Below are positions 20,905 to 32,132 of a stretch of 64,000 nt of DNA, piece after piece. The position numbers and the translations under genes are program-made. Numbering within the stretch: position 1 is the first letter of the stretch; every line of letters starts with the position of its first letter. The stretch spans positions 184,287 through 248,286 of the forward strand of contig JAWPHD010002628.1 in NCBI GenBank assembly GCA_037043455.1, read 5' to 3'. Origin of the DNA: Cyrtodaria siliqua (Eukaryota; Mollusca; Bivalvia; Adapedonta; Hiatellidae). The notes under the pieces were generated by a model. That model saw only the letters and a program-made list of their open reading frames with translations, was not told the DNA's origin and searched no databases.

Positions 20905-21490
20905 GGGAAATTGCAATTTTCTAAAAATAAAGTTTTAAGATTTATAAATAAAATGGGACCAAGAGAATATATATATAATAGTGTTCATTCAAATATGGGT
21001 GTTTTAAATGTTGAAAATAGACACACGCAACTCCGTCTTAATCATTCACATAATATGTTTTATGAGAATTGTCCACCTTACATGAAGGAGAATTTTATTT
21101 TAGTAAAAGAGGTAAATAATTATTACACTAGATCAAGCAATTTTAATTTTAATGTCTCCCTTTGCTATGGAGCTGAAATATCACGTTCTTTATAGTGTCA
21201 TTAAATACTGGAATTCCCTACCTGATAATATAAAGATGGTAAACAATGTTAAACATTTTAAATTTTCTGTTACAAATGCCTTTTAGAGAAAGTACAACTG
21301 ACAAATGACATGTATTAAGATTTAAAAAGTCTAATCTTGACGTAGATAATAATTCAATTATAGCAATATATTGTTTTGTTAACTTCTGTGTTATAATTCT
21401 AAAATCTCCAAATGGTATTGTTATTTGCCATGTATTGGAAATAAGCCGAACTGGCTTTATGGGCCATACTTAGGTAACGATACTTGTATT
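20905..21490 (+). pseudogene. 5'-truncated LINE with reverse transcriptase C-terminus and 3' tail
   Basis: A 94-codon frame from about 20,911 matches the C-terminal part of CR1/L2-type reverse transcriptases. It has a KVLRFINKMGPR segment, then MGVLNVENRHTQLRLNH, and later a NNYYTRSS motif. A frameshift near 21,165 separates the final KYWNSLPDNIK box (about 21,205-21,240). The 3' tail from about 21,338 to 21,485 is nearly identical to 22,826-22,986, so both come from one LINE family. The copy has lost its start and most of the polymerase. Confidence 0.75.
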
Positions 21491-21497
21491 ACTGGAT

Positions 21498-21665
21498 TAA
21501 GTAAAGTAGATATAAAAATCGAACTGGAAAAGAAGCATTCAAGGACGACAGTCAACCACAGACACACAAAAAAATATAAAGATGAATAAAAGGCAAGATA
21601 ATACATCACAAGGGTTGACAATATGGCTACCGCCTTAGAACGGTCAGAGGTAAAAAAAAATGTTT
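21498..21665 (-). mobile_element. Penelope-like element fragment (P3a)
   Basis: Colinear with 50,000-50,175, including AAGTAGATATAAAA, ATGAATAAAAGGCAAGATAA and GGGTTGACAATA. It ends abruptly at the A-run near 21,660. Confidence 0.7.
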
Positions 21666-21696
21666 CTATCATATATTTTCTCATGCTAATGAATGT

Positions 21697-21855
21697 AAGA
21701 TATACAACCCTTTTGCGTTTGTGATGTCGTTTGCATTTGTTATTGCTTTTGCTTTATTGTTTGTCTGTTTGCGTGTTTGTTTCTGTGTTTTATGGTTGAC
21801 TGTCCTCCTTGATGCTACTTTCCCTGTCCGATCTTTTTATATTTCTTTACACAAG
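21697..21855 (+). mobile_element. Penelope-like element fragment (P3b), opposite orientation
   Basis: Inverted match to 16,869-17,010, with a GTGTTTGTTTCTGTGTTTT core and CCCTGTCCGATCTTTTTATA at the end. It lies 35 bp from P3a and points the other way, so the two form an inverted pair. Confidence 0.7.
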
Positions 21856-21859
21856 TCCA

Positions 21860-22235
21860 AGCCTTTTATGATATTTAAATCTGTGGTATAAGAAATATTG
21901 TGACACTATGTGGCACACTTAGTGTGATATCATCTTAATAATGTATGCTTATTATAAAACTATGATTTTTGTAACTAATGTATATATATATATATATATG
22001 TATCATTAGCCTCAATTAAAATGAGATGAATGGAATACTCTTTCAAGACAGTGTCTAAAATTAACTCAGTTGTACCAAAACATTTCCAAAAAACAATATC
22101 TTCCTTTAACCAAAATGTCTTCCTGTTCTTGTTCATATTCATGATTATCGATTGTAATTCATTTGCCAATGTCAGTGTTATCGTTTGATAAGCAGTACTA
22201 ATCTTTTAAACACTCAGTCTGTTCCAGAGATTGAC
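21860..22235. other. Spacer with a (TA) run
   Basis: A (TA)n tract is at about 21,982-21,999. No gene is supported. Confidence 0.4.
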
Positions 22236-22239
22236 CTCG

Positions 22240-22825
22240 CTTTTCCTTGTTGACCACGAACATAGGGGCATTATCTTCTGATATGATTGAACTCTCCGCA
22301 GGCGAAGCATGGTTCAAACTTGGGCTGCATGTCTGTGGGCGCTCCTCGAAACGCACGGAAGGCTGGTTGCTCCATCCTTGAACCTAAATCGGAATTTGGA
22401 CTTGTTATTATTGATCCGGGATCCACGAGCAGGTGTAGGTAAACAAACCCGGTGTAACCTGTTTTACCGCCTCGAATACTTTTGTCTTGGTCTGCTTGTA
22501 TATTTTTCCCCGAAAAGCCTTCTACTCCGCTTTAGCATGCGCAATTCATCGTCGGAATCACTAGATACAATATTGTTTTCGTATTGCCTAACTGTCTCCC
22601 AACCGTCTTCCGACGTATCATCAATGCGAATTAATTGTTTCGCTTTTTCAGTTTTCGGCATATTCGTTCAAGAGCTCATGCACGTACTAGACTTTGCTAT
22701 TAGTCAACGTCCAGATAGCTTGCTTCAGTCTGTCCCTAAGTTCAGAGTTACAAGTGTATTGTGTTACCGTACCTATTCCATTCGAGCTCTTGTTCAAGTT
22801 TCAGCCTGTTCACTTCTGTAGTCAC
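22240..22825 (-). pseudogene. DIRS-type retrotransposon gag-like fragment with zinc knuckle
   Basis: An ATG-starting frame at 22,661 gives the block DTSEDGWETVRQYENN followed by an acidic SSDSDDE segment and a basic stretch. This order is typical of the first protein of DIRS-type (tyrosine recombinase) retrotransposons. After a stop at 22,464 and a shift, a CCHC zinc knuckle can be read at about 22,268-22,309 (Cys-x2-Cys-x4-His-x4-Cys). A TAA stands directly before its last Cys. Upstream coding pieces (KLEQELEWNRYG) continue to 22,825, where a LINE tail interrupts; a further short piece may lie at 22,987-23,050. It is a dead fragment; no reverse transcriptase or recombinase of this element is in the window. 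Confidence 0.65.
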
Positions 22826-22986
22826 TTTTGACGTAGATAATAATTCAATTATAGCAATATATTGTTTTGTTAACTTGTGTGTTATAATTCTAAAATCTCC
22901 AAATGTTATTGTAATTTGCCATGTATATGGACCCAATTGGAAATAAGCCGAACTGGCTTTATGGGTCATCCTTAGGTAAAGATACG
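22826..22986 (+). mobile_element. Short LINE 3'-tail insertion
   Basis: About 145-160 bp almost identical to 21,338-21,485, with the shared end AAATAAGCCGAACTGGCTTT. It contains only the 3' tail of the LINE and sits inside the DIRS-type gag relic. A further piece of the same tail is visible at about 31,752-31,785. Confidence 0.75.
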
Positions 22987-23049
22987 TGACGCGCCCTGCA
23001 CTTCTTGTCACAGAGAATCTATTTTTGCTTCTGTCCTCTGAATTCTCCA

Positions 23050-23560
23050 ATCAAATCTGGTATTGTATTGTTCAGTGTTGATACACTAACACTATCATAA
23101 GCCTACCGTCATGATAATAACATGTACGTCTATAGTCGGCCGCAGCCTTTGACTGAATGGCTACTCATTCTTGAACAATCAGTTAAAGTTGCACTACGGC
23201 AACGCCAATTACTTTCACATCAAGGAAATTAATTTTCGTCTAATTCTTTACCAATCAACCGCCGAAAATTTCATATTTCTATTGATACCTAGATAATTAA
23301 CACGGCGCCAGTACTTAGATATCTCTGCCCTAGTGTTGATGTCGGAGTATTTTGACAATAGACTTTAGTATGATACAGTTGCACGTGGTATTGTTTGTCG
23401 GAGGTATGGTATTGGTTTAAATTGTTGAAACGGATCAATGACTGACAACTGACGTTATGTTAATTATTTTGAAAACAGCACCTAACGCTCTAGAAGCACG
23501 AGCTCATCAATGCTTCCATATTGGAATAAATTATTCTGAGATATTAATTTGATTAATTAA
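23050..23560. other. Spacer, nothing recognised
   Basis: No supported gene, RNA or tandem repeat. Confidence 0.4.
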
Positions 23561-23561
23561 T

Positions 23562-23632
23562 AAAACCGAGACCGCTACTTTTATTTCTTGTTTGTGTTTG
23601 TTGCTTCCAAGGTATCCCTTTTTCAGTATTTA
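23562..23632. repeat. Direct repeat D1, left copy
   Basis: Shares AATAAAACCGAG, TTGTTTGTGTTTGTTGC and TTTTCAGTATTTAT with 24,058-24,132. The two copies bracket a SINE at 23,806-24,037, which suggests old element ends or a segmental duplication. Confidence 0.65.
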
Positions 23633-23805
23633 TAATCATTCACACTAGCGTTTGTTTAGTGCTTTGGTGGCCGTAAAATGTTGCTTCGACTACAAATCAT
23701 TAGCGTTATTACTTACCGGTCCTTTAAGATCATCAAGCCCAATCGTTGTGGATTTAAATTAGAATATCGCTTAAGCCGGTGCTAGGAGGCCTGAGAGGTG
23801 TTAAG

Positions 23806-24037
23806 GTAGCGCCGTGGTGTAATGGTTAGCATTGCGGCTTAGTAACCCAGGGATCGCGAGTTCAATCCCAGCCAGGACCGAATTTGGGTTAATTACCGAA
23901 ATATTTCAAAAGTATTTCCTACCTTACCAGTCCTTCGGATGAGACTTTAAACCTAGGTCTGCTCGCTAAAATGCTTAGTGCAATACAGCGAGGATAAATA
24001 AACGCTTATACGCATGAGAGGTGTTACACTTAACATT
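23806..24037 (+). mobile_element. tRNA-derived SINE (S4)
   Basis: The head has an A-box-like TGGTGTAATGGTTAGCAT (about 23,816) and a B-box-like GAGTTCAATCCC (about 23,860). The body carries the TCCTTCGGATGAGACTTTAAACC motif, a central SINE domain that recurs in many metazoan SINEs. The first and last bases of the head do not pair, so it is not a tRNA gene. Confidence 0.8.
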
Positions 24038-24057
24038 GCCTCTCATGAGCAGACTCA

Positions 24058-24132
24058 ATAAAACCGAGTCTGCTTCTTTTATCTTTTGTTTGTGTTTGTT
24101 GCGTCCAAGGGATCCCCTTTTCAGTATTTATT
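24058..24132. repeat. Direct repeat D1, right copy
   Basis: See 23,562-23,632 for the matching copy. The two differ by a few substitutions and small indels. Confidence 0.65.
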
Positions 24133-24224
24133 AATATGTAACATGCGGTGTGGGAGTGTAATTAAGTCATGATATATTGATCGTATTACACTGGTGAAAT
24201 AAATATACAAATGAAGGCCGAATC

Positions 24225-24395
24225 ATCGTTTGGTCCATTATTTTCAACTCGGAGAATATCGGAATTGCCTCGTCGATTTCCGTAACCGTTCACAATATCG
24301 GATTACGGAAATTGAAGAGGTAGTTCCGTTGTTCAGTGTCGAACGGAAAAGACTGAATGAACGTACGACATCAGCATATAAACATACGACGTCAT
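24225..24395 (-). repeat. Dispersed repeat R1, copy 2
   Basis: Inverted, diverged match to 6,395-6,570. It contains its own small hairpin, with CGATTTCCGTAA pairing with TTACGGAAATTG. Confidence 0.6.
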
Positions 24396-24399
24396 AGTA

Positions 24400-24670
24400 T
24401 GACAACGTTTATATTCCATAGCTTCGTTATATTTATTCTTAGAGCTAGTTTCTTTTGTACAGATTTAGGTTAAACGAGAGTATGTGTGTTAAAGTGAATG
24501 CAACGTTTAAAGGTTTAGTTCGAATGCAAACATTTAATATTTATAAACAATATTGCCTTTATTGATCAATTACTGCTTTATTTGATTTGTTCTGTCATTT
24601 GTTATTTGTAAATTTGCATAATAGAGTGCCTCATGGCAGATTAGTAAATGTATTACCGTCTGTAAATAAA
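24400..24670. other. AT-rich spacer, probably a LINE-like 3' end
   Basis: The last part (TGTAAATAAAGAC) followed by a trinucleotide run resembles the 3' end of a non-LTR element, but no coding part is visible. Confidence 0.35.
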
Positions 24671-24676
24671 GACTAC

Positions 24677-24710
<34 letters not shown>
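24671..24710. repeat. (TAG)n microsatellite
   Basis: About twelve TAG units in a row. Confidence 0.95.
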
Positions 24711-24712
<2 letters not shown>

Positions 24713-24714
24713 GC

Positions 24715-25195
24715 TACTTTTTGGAGTAATGTGATAAACAGAATCCCACATTCGTGCTCATTTAATATTAAATTAATTAAACTCGTTGGATACAATTTAC
24801 TAAATCGTTTAATAAATTCAACCTTAAACAGACACGCATATAAGACCCTCTATATATGTCTAACTATTATATCTGCCAATCAATGTCATCATATATTCTT
24901 CTCGATTGACCCTCGATCTAAACATTATATAGTCAACATTCATAATCTAATTACTCGCACAATCAGTAATTGAGGTAACAGTTGAATCATTACTCATACA
25001 CGCCTTGTCAATGTTCGTGCATTACACTTCAATCTTAAGCCAGATGTATGTGTTTTTGGATTAAGACTTTGCAGCTTGTTTTCAACTATATGCGTTTTTT
25101 CAATTGTTAACTTTATGGACACATTTAGCTTAATATATCGGACAATATGTGCTGTAAACATATATGACTATCATATGTAAACCTTCTGATAGAGT
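24715..25195. other. Spacer, nothing recognised
   Basis: An 80-codon frame at 24,731 is AT-driven and unsupported. Confidence 0.4.
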
Positions 25196-25199
25196 TCAA

Positions 25200-25935
25200 G
25201 CATCAAACATAGTTTTACAAATATCTTTTCAGTCACAGGTCTTTCCATTAATGGTAGTTGTTTAAAACGTGTATGATACTAGTTTTGTTAACGGAGGGTC
25301 GTGTTTTTCACAAATGACTATTCAGTCACAGGTCTTTCCATTAATGGTAACTAGTTTCTTTTAACGGAGGGTCGTGTTTTTCACAAATGACCTTTCAGTC
25401 ACAGGTCTTTCCATTAATGGTAGTTGTTTAAAACGTGTATGATACTAGTTTTGTTAACGGAGGGTCGTGTTTTTCACAAATGACCTTTCAGTCACTGATC
25501 TTTCCATTAATGGTAGCTGTTTAATACGTGTATGATAATAGTTTTGTAAACGGAGGGTCGTGTACAACTAGTGTACTCCTTCAATTTCAATTGATCCTAT
25601 TTGAGTATGATTTTGCAGTACAGTGCGGACCTACGATGCCTTTGCGCTCGGACGCTTTCCATTAAAGATAGTTGTTTAATACGTGTATGATATTAACTTT
25701 GTTAACGGAGGATCATGTTTTTCACAAATGACTATTCAGTCACAGGTCTTTCCATTAATGGTAGTTTAGTTATTACTAATAGTTTTGTAAACGGAGGGTC
25801 GTGTACAACTAGTGTACTCCTTCAATTTCAATTGATCCTATTTGAGGATGATTTTGCAGTACAGTGCGGACCTACGATGCCTTTGCGCTCGGACGCTGTG
25901 GTTTCTATAGGACCCTATATCTCATTTTTATATCC
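25200..25935. repeat. Composite tandem repeat of two modules
   Basis: Module a (about 90 bp) contains TCAGTCACAGGTCTTTCCATT, AACGTGTATGATA and TAACGGAGGGTCGTGTTTTTC and occurs five to six times. Module b (about 95 bp) contains TACAACTAGTGTACTCC and CCTTTGCGCTCGGACGC and occurs twice (about 25,562 and 25,803). The order a-a-a-a-b-a-b suggests repeated unequal exchange. Confidence 0.85.
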
Positions 25936-26063
25936 TTTCCAATGAGGCAAAATGTATCCATTTTCTACGTGGTCCCTAAATATATTCTAAAAGCCTCAAA
26001 TTGTCACTACACCACTAAAATAATACCGTTTCGGATCAATGATCTTGTCGCAAGATGACCCGA

Positions 26064-27290
26064 GTATGTTGGGCTAACTCAGGAAAGAATCAATGACGGT
26101 GAATGCATTTACATAAGTTTAATGCAACTTTTAAAATATGTTAAATATATATACAATTATCAAGAAAAACTAGCGAATACACAGATGAAATATGAAAAGA
26201 CTGTTCTCATGAACGTTTAAGACGTTCTTAATATTATCACAAATACTTTATGTGTCGACTGACTATATATGACACTAAAGTGTTGTTAAAGTTATAACAA
26301 TGTTGATGTGCACAAGAAGTATGGTCTAGGGCGATGAATGTGATGCGCGAGAGCTCATGAAGATGATGATGCGCGAATCCAGTGGGTGATTGTCATCAAA
26401 ATGCCTTTTATAAGGGTTGATGACGCGATAGGTATGATAATAACCTCCACCGAGGTTGTGAATGACGTTCCTCCAGTGAGGACTTATAACGGGTCCACCT
26501 CGTGTCTCGGGGGTTGTTGATTCTATACCTCGCTATGTTGTCCAGGTACGGGGACCGTCTCCACCGCTCGTAACGTTATGCGTTGATTCATGTGTCGAAT
26601 CACCTAGAGGGCTTACACACCCTAACGGCTTAGCTCCACTCCGAGAGGCTTAGGCTGTAATAATACATACTTTTAGATGTCGGGTCATTAACACAACAAT
26701 TTTATACACTTATCAGTACACAAACAAATCATTATCTTGTAAATATATGTGAGCCGCTTTAATTATTATGTGTAGCTCTACAATACCATGTATACTCATC
26801 GAGATATCTATACGTATAGCACCTCACCGTTAAACCACCGTTATTCAATGCACCTAATATACAACGTTATCAATTTAATATTGTATTACAATTAATGACT
26901 TATGCACATAAATACTGACCACATATTGCCTGTGAATTTCGCCGTTTCCAACTTCTGCCCAAACAAAGCAACTTTAAATCAATCCCGGCCATGACTGGAA
27001 AACAATGCATTTTATAACCAACGTTCCGCCCAAAACATTATTTTCCACGTTCATTCCGTGATACACGCGGCTAAATGCGCAGTATTAAAATACTACACGA
27101 AAGGACCCTTACACAAGTTTGCCCTTTAGAGAGATAGATTGTAAAATACCTATACGTTTACATGCACTAACGCACATATAAACTTATTGAAAGGCCCTGC
27201 CGAACTCACTCTACCGGCGCTATAAAAAGTGCTTACAAGAGATCTGTACGACCAATAAGCTCAACTCGATATTATTTTGTGACAGATCTC
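26064..27290 (+). mobile_element. LTR-like dispersed repeat L1, copy B
   Basis: Inverted counterpart of 15,608-16,555. It starts TGTTGGGCTAACTCAGG and contains about 535 extra bases (26,290-26,825) with a TATA-like TTTTATAAGGG at about 26,406 and a GC-richer segment after it. No coding sequence is supported. Confidence 0.55.
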
Positions 27291-27299
27291 TTTAAAATA

Positions 27300-27425
27300 T
27301 TTTCCTTACTTTTATATTCCGTCCTTTTATATCTATATGTCCCAGACATTTAGCTAATTCAATTTGTTTAGTCTCTTTATCTCTATTTGTCAGCTAATTA
27401 ATATAGTATTACCGTCACGATTTCG
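27300..27425. other. Spacer
   Basis: AT-rich, nothing recognised. Confidence 0.4.
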
Positions 27426-27426
27426 T

Positions 27427-27668
27427 AACATTAATATACTTAACGCCATTAAAATTGCAAGTTTTTTTGTTTTATGTTTATTTTTAATTAAAATGTCTCC
27501 AAGATTCCGATTTTACTTTTTTCAGTACATGAAATTAATCGGTCACCAGATTTATAGGAAATGTGGATAATTTCTAACATGTACATAACACTACAATATA
27601 TCTTGGATACAAACACTAAATACAAAAACTTGCACTTTTAATGGCGTTAAGTATATTTATTTTTATTA
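27427..27668. mobile_element. Small inverted-repeat element
   Basis: The two ends, about 27,427-27,472 and 27,618-27,668, are inverted copies over about 40 bp (shared TATACTTAACGCCATTAAAA). The 150-bp interior is AT-rich and non-coding. A MITE is likely; no second copy is seen. Confidence 0.6.
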
Positions 27669-27669
27669 T

Positions 27670-28206
27670 ACTGAGCAAAAACATAATGCATGTCATTTCC
27701 ATAGACGAGATACAAAGCCGTTTTTGTTCGGGTTTAATGATAAAGTGACATAGATATGACCAATAATAATGCTGCAAAGTCATTGGTAAACAAAGTCGTG
27801 ATAAAAATAAAGCAAATAGGGTGGGAACATAATTTTATAGGTTATCGAAAATCGTTCTCATTCCAATAAAAAGGGAGTTAATTTAAAAATTGCGAAATTT
27901 GGAATGCATTTGTGTGAGAATAACACTCCTTTGTGAACACATTTCAGCGCTTTTTAAATAATAACAGTATGGTCAATTCTTGTCAATGACAAACATTACA
28001 TTTGTTCAAAGCAACACGTTTGTATAAGTTGTTTTTAATATATGGTAAGTAATTCTGATACTTCACTTAGAAAATAATAAATAACCCTTTTTTGGGAAAA
28101 TCGCATCCTTACTAGCATTTCTAATATCTTCAAACAATTATATAGATGTTCATATGTTTAATCTATGTTCCTATGAAGCAGTGCTAAACTTTTATTGTGC
28201 AGGATA
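27670..28206. other. Spacer, nothing recognised
   Basis: No gene or repeat is supported. Confidence 0.4.
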
Positions 28207-28615
28207 TATACTGAAGAGAAAAAGAAACTCAACTCGGGAATTTCCGCTATATATTGTATGTACAATATACTGCTGTTAATCTAATGGTACATTGCTACAT
28301 AAGACATTTCCTTTCGGAAAAAAGAAAACTAAAACAACACATAACACAGCAAATAGTATTCCTTCAAAGTTTCATTATTGACAGAGTACGCTCAAGCATG
28401 TGAGCAAACTTAAGATGCACAATTTTGCAAACTCTTTACGTTCACGTTTTCAAAGCGGAACTTCAACATTAAACATTTCTTGTTACAAATGGAACTGTGA
28501 CATTTGTTACAAAAAAACTTTGAATTTCTTTTGGATATTATGTGGAATTAAGTGTGCAGAATATGCAATATATAGCGGACATTCCCAAGTTGCGTTTCTT
28601 TTTCACCAAAGTATA
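28207..28615. mobile_element. Mariner-like MITE, family M2, copy 2
   Basis: Its inverted ends start TATACT and continue AAAAAGAAACGCAAC-like, then GGGAATTTCCGCTATATATT. The inner part of the ends and much of the interior match the copy at 14,541-15,027. It is flanked by TA-rich sequence. Confidence 0.8.
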
Positions 28616-28619
28616 TAAT

Positions 28620-28862
28620 GTTTGTCCAAAGTCGTCATGTAGCATGTAATAGTAGTCAACGGTGGTATTTCTCTGTGCAAAACACATTTAATGTGGTATT
28701 GAAATGACAAGTTAAAGTTATGGAATGCAAACAAAATCATTTTATTAAATATACTACAAACAAATTAAATATATAAACAGCATATTGCAATTAAACAAAT
28801 TAACAAATGTACAACAAGTAATGATATATAATGTGAAAGATTTTTCCACATTTCGACATTAA
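28620..28862. other. Spacer before the 79-bp array
   Basis: No gene is supported here; open frames on the minus strand extend from the array. Confidence 0.4.
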
Positions 28863-28864
28863 AC

Positions 28865-29915
28865 AATATATAGTCCAAGAGCTCTCTGTGAGACTGCAGC
28901 AGTAAACTTCGATAGCACAAACTTTTAATGCTACATACTCTATACTTACAGTCCAACAGCTCTCTTGGGGAACTGCTGCTGTAAACTTTTGCAGTGCAAA
29001 CTCTTAAAGCTACATAACCTATACTTGTAGTCCAAAGGCACTTTGTTGAACTGCTGCAGTAAACTTTGACAGCACAGACGCTTAGACCTGCATGTTCTAT
29101 ACATATAGTCCAAAAGTTCTCTGCGGAACTGCTGCAGTTACCTTCGACAGCAATAGACTTAAAGCCATATACCCTACACGTGTAGTCGAAGAGTACATTT
29201 CGACATCTTAAAGTACATAACCTATGCTTATAGTCCAAGAACACTCTGTGGAACTCCTGCAATAAACTTCGGCACCACTAACTCTTAACGCTGCATACCC
29301 TATACTTAAAGTCCGAGAGATCTCTGGGAAAATAAATGCTACCTTCGACAGCACAAACACTTTAAGCTACATACTCTATACGTATTGTCCAAGAGCTTTC
29401 TGGGAAACCATTACAGTAAACCCAGCACAACTTCCTAAAGCTAAATACTCATTACTTAGTGCTTAAAGCTTTATACTCTATGCGTGTAGTCCGAAAGATC
29501 TCTGTGGAACTACTGTAGTAATCGTCAACAACACAAACTCTTAAAGCTACATACTGTATACGTATAGTCCAATAACTCTCTGGGAGAACTGCTGCAGTAA
29601 ACGTCGACACCACAAATTATATTATAACTATAGCTTAAAGATTTTCGGTGGAACTACCGCAGTTAGCTTCGACAGTACAATATCTTAAAGCTGCATACGC
29701 TATACTTAAAGATGTATAGCGCTCTGTAAAAATGCTGTATTAAACTTCGATAGTACACACTCTTTAAGCTACATTCCCTATACGTATTGTCCATGAGCTC
29801 TCTGTGGAACTAATACAGTACAAACGTTTAAAACTACGTACTTTATGCGTATAGTCCAAGATCTCTGGGAAACTCATGCAATACAAGTCGTCAGCACAAC
29901 ATCTTAAATACCTAT
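28865..29915. repeat. Degenerate tandem array, about 79 bp unit, about 13 copies
   Basis: Units share TATAGTCCAAGAGCTCTCTG, GGAACTGCTGCAGTAAAC and ACTCTTAAAGCTACATAC. Copies are strongly diverged, so the array is old. The minus-strand frame of 165 codons inside it reflects the repeat only. Confidence 0.85.
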
Positions 29916-29929
29916 TGAACAATTGAATG

Positions 29930-30246
29930 AGAAAATGTAATTCTGTATGCTATGGTCTAGATTTATGCTTGGGTTAACTAGTCAATAATCGTGTATAGCA
30001 GTACACACGCAAGTCTTGCATGCTTAAGTTAGGTTTCAAACTAGATATTAAATTGTTTAAAGCCTTGCAAAACTCACACAACACACCTCGATAATGGTAT
30101 AATAAATACCGATACCATTACACATTTAAGTCTCAAACTTTTTTATCAGAGACCAGCACATAACAGAGTGTAATGATTATAAAAAGTACACGCGTGCACG
30201 GGTTTAATATAATCACACGTTGGCATTCATAAACGTGTGCATGGCA
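29930..30246. other. Spacer, nothing recognised
   Basis: No gene or clear repeat. Confidence 0.4.
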
Positions 30247-30472
30247 TTAAAGGGACAAACGACACTCTTGCAGTATTTATCAGTTATCAAAATTGGCACA
30301 TCGATGTATATATCCAGTAAACTTTTGACTTTAATCCTGCTTGCGTATAATTCAAGAAACTTTAGAGTTCAATTTGTCTACGTTATTTTATTGTAGCATT
30401 AAATATAATAGTTTTGTATTATAATAGAACGCCATGAGTTAAAACATTCAAGATTGCCGTGTATCCCTTTAA
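30247..30472. mobile_element. MITE-like element, family M1, copy 2
   Basis: It starts TTAAAGGGACAAACGACACTC and ends with the inverted counterpart ATTGCCGTGTATCCCTTTAA. At 226 bp it is shorter than the other two copies, so it carries an internal deletion. Confidence 0.8.
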
Positions 30473-30474
30473 CA

Positions 30475-30640
30475 TAATCACCATTACACACTGACATTCA
30501 TAGAAGTATAACACATTCTCCTGATTATAACCTTAACGTTATTTTCAATCATACATTCACGTAAGTTATATTTAAAATAAAAAACAACATAATTAAAAAA
30601 AAAAACTTTACATACCTAAAATCGTATTTTAAAATGACAC
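30475..30640. other. Spacer
   Basis: AT-rich; an A-run lies near 30,594. Confidence 0.4.
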
Positions 30641-31768
30641 ACGTGTGTATGTTTACGAAAGCGCGCATGACATCTATATTTTAAGATTAAAATGTATTAT
30701 GTTAGATACACCCATGCGTCACACATTACTTTACATACTTTAGATCACAAAACAAACACTTCAGACAATTTACTTGTGTATCTAATACAGCAATTCAACG
30801 TGACAACAACAAACTATATTTAAAGATTTTAAAAATGTATTATAAGGGAAACACTCACGCTATGCGCCACGTTACATACTTTATATCACAAAAACGAAAA
30901 CGTTCAGACAATTTAATTGTATTAGTGTAAAAGCAAAAAATACGTGACATCAACAAACTATATTTTAAGATTAAAATGTATTATTAGAGATTTTTTATTT
31001 ATTTTATTTTTTAAAATATATACGCATTCATTTACATACTCTAGATCAGAAAAAATACCCATTCGCCACATATTACTTTACATACTCTAGATCAGAATAA
31101 AACGGACACTTTCAGACAATTTAATTGTATAGCAATAAAAGAAAAACAATGTGGCAACAACAAACTAGATTTTAAGATTAAAATGTGTTATTGGAGATTT
31201 GTATACCCATTCGCCACACATTATTTTACATAATCTAGATCAGAAAAGAGGACACTTTTAGACAATTTAATTGTATAAGTATCAAGGCAAGACAACGTGA
31301 CAACAACACACTAAATTTAAAGATTAAAATGTATTATAAGAGATTCACTCACGCGCCACATTACATACTTTAGATCACATAAAGAACACGTTCAGACAAT
31401 TTAATTGTATAACTGTAAAAGCAAAACAACGTGACAACAACACACTATATCAGACGTTTTATTTATTTTAAAAATACACCCATTCGCCACACATTACTTT
31501 ACATACTCTAGCTAAGAAAAAAAACGAACACTATCAGACAATTTAATTGTATGACTGTAAAAGCAAAACAACGTGACAACAACAAACTATATTTTAATAT
31601 TAAAATGTATTATAAGATAATTTTTATTTATTTTAACAATACACCCATTCGCCACACATTTTACATACTATAGATCAGAAAAAAAACGAATTCTTTCAGA
31701 CAATTTAATTGTATAGCAATAAAAGCAAAACAACGTGGCAACAACAAACTAGATTGTAATTTGCCATG
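30640..31768. repeat. Degenerate tandem array, about 140-160 bp unit, about 7 copies
   Basis: Units share CAGACAATTTAATTGTAT, AACGTGACAACAACA, AAGATTAAAATGTATTAT and CATTCGCCACACATTACTTTA. Unit length varies through internal indels. It ends at a short LINE-tail piece (31,752-31,785). Confidence 0.85.
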
Positions 31769-31789
31769 TATATGTACCCATATATAAAT

Positions 31790-32130
31790 CATACGTAAAA
31801 CGAATAACTCAGACATACGCACATGAACTAGCGCACGTAGTCACACAAGAAAGAAACAGTTGTCATGCCAACCGAAACAATGAACTATTTATATGACGAA
31901 TATAATACTTAATTCAAAATAAGCAAAAGTGGTCACGTGTTCTTAATAAGATGTTTATAATCTACAACACGAAATTCTTAAATTAAAATACATGTATACA
32001 AAAGGTTTTTAATAAGTGAACATGTATCTGGTTTTTAAGTATATTCAACACAGTATAGAGCATAACACAAACTAGAGCCGTTTTGAAAGCAATTCCACAC
32101 GCGTTCTTCACACATTTCAATATGATAAAC
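31790..32130. other. Spacer, nothing recognised
   Basis: No supported gene or repeat. Confidence 0.4.
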
Positions 32131-32132
32131 AA

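Noticed and set aside
23810..23881. tRNA gene
   Set aside because: A and B boxes are present but the ends cannot form an acceptor stem and a SINE body follows.
28765..29262. 165-codon Cys-rich minus-strand gene
   Set aside because: It translates the degenerate 79-bp array and has no signal peptide or domain.
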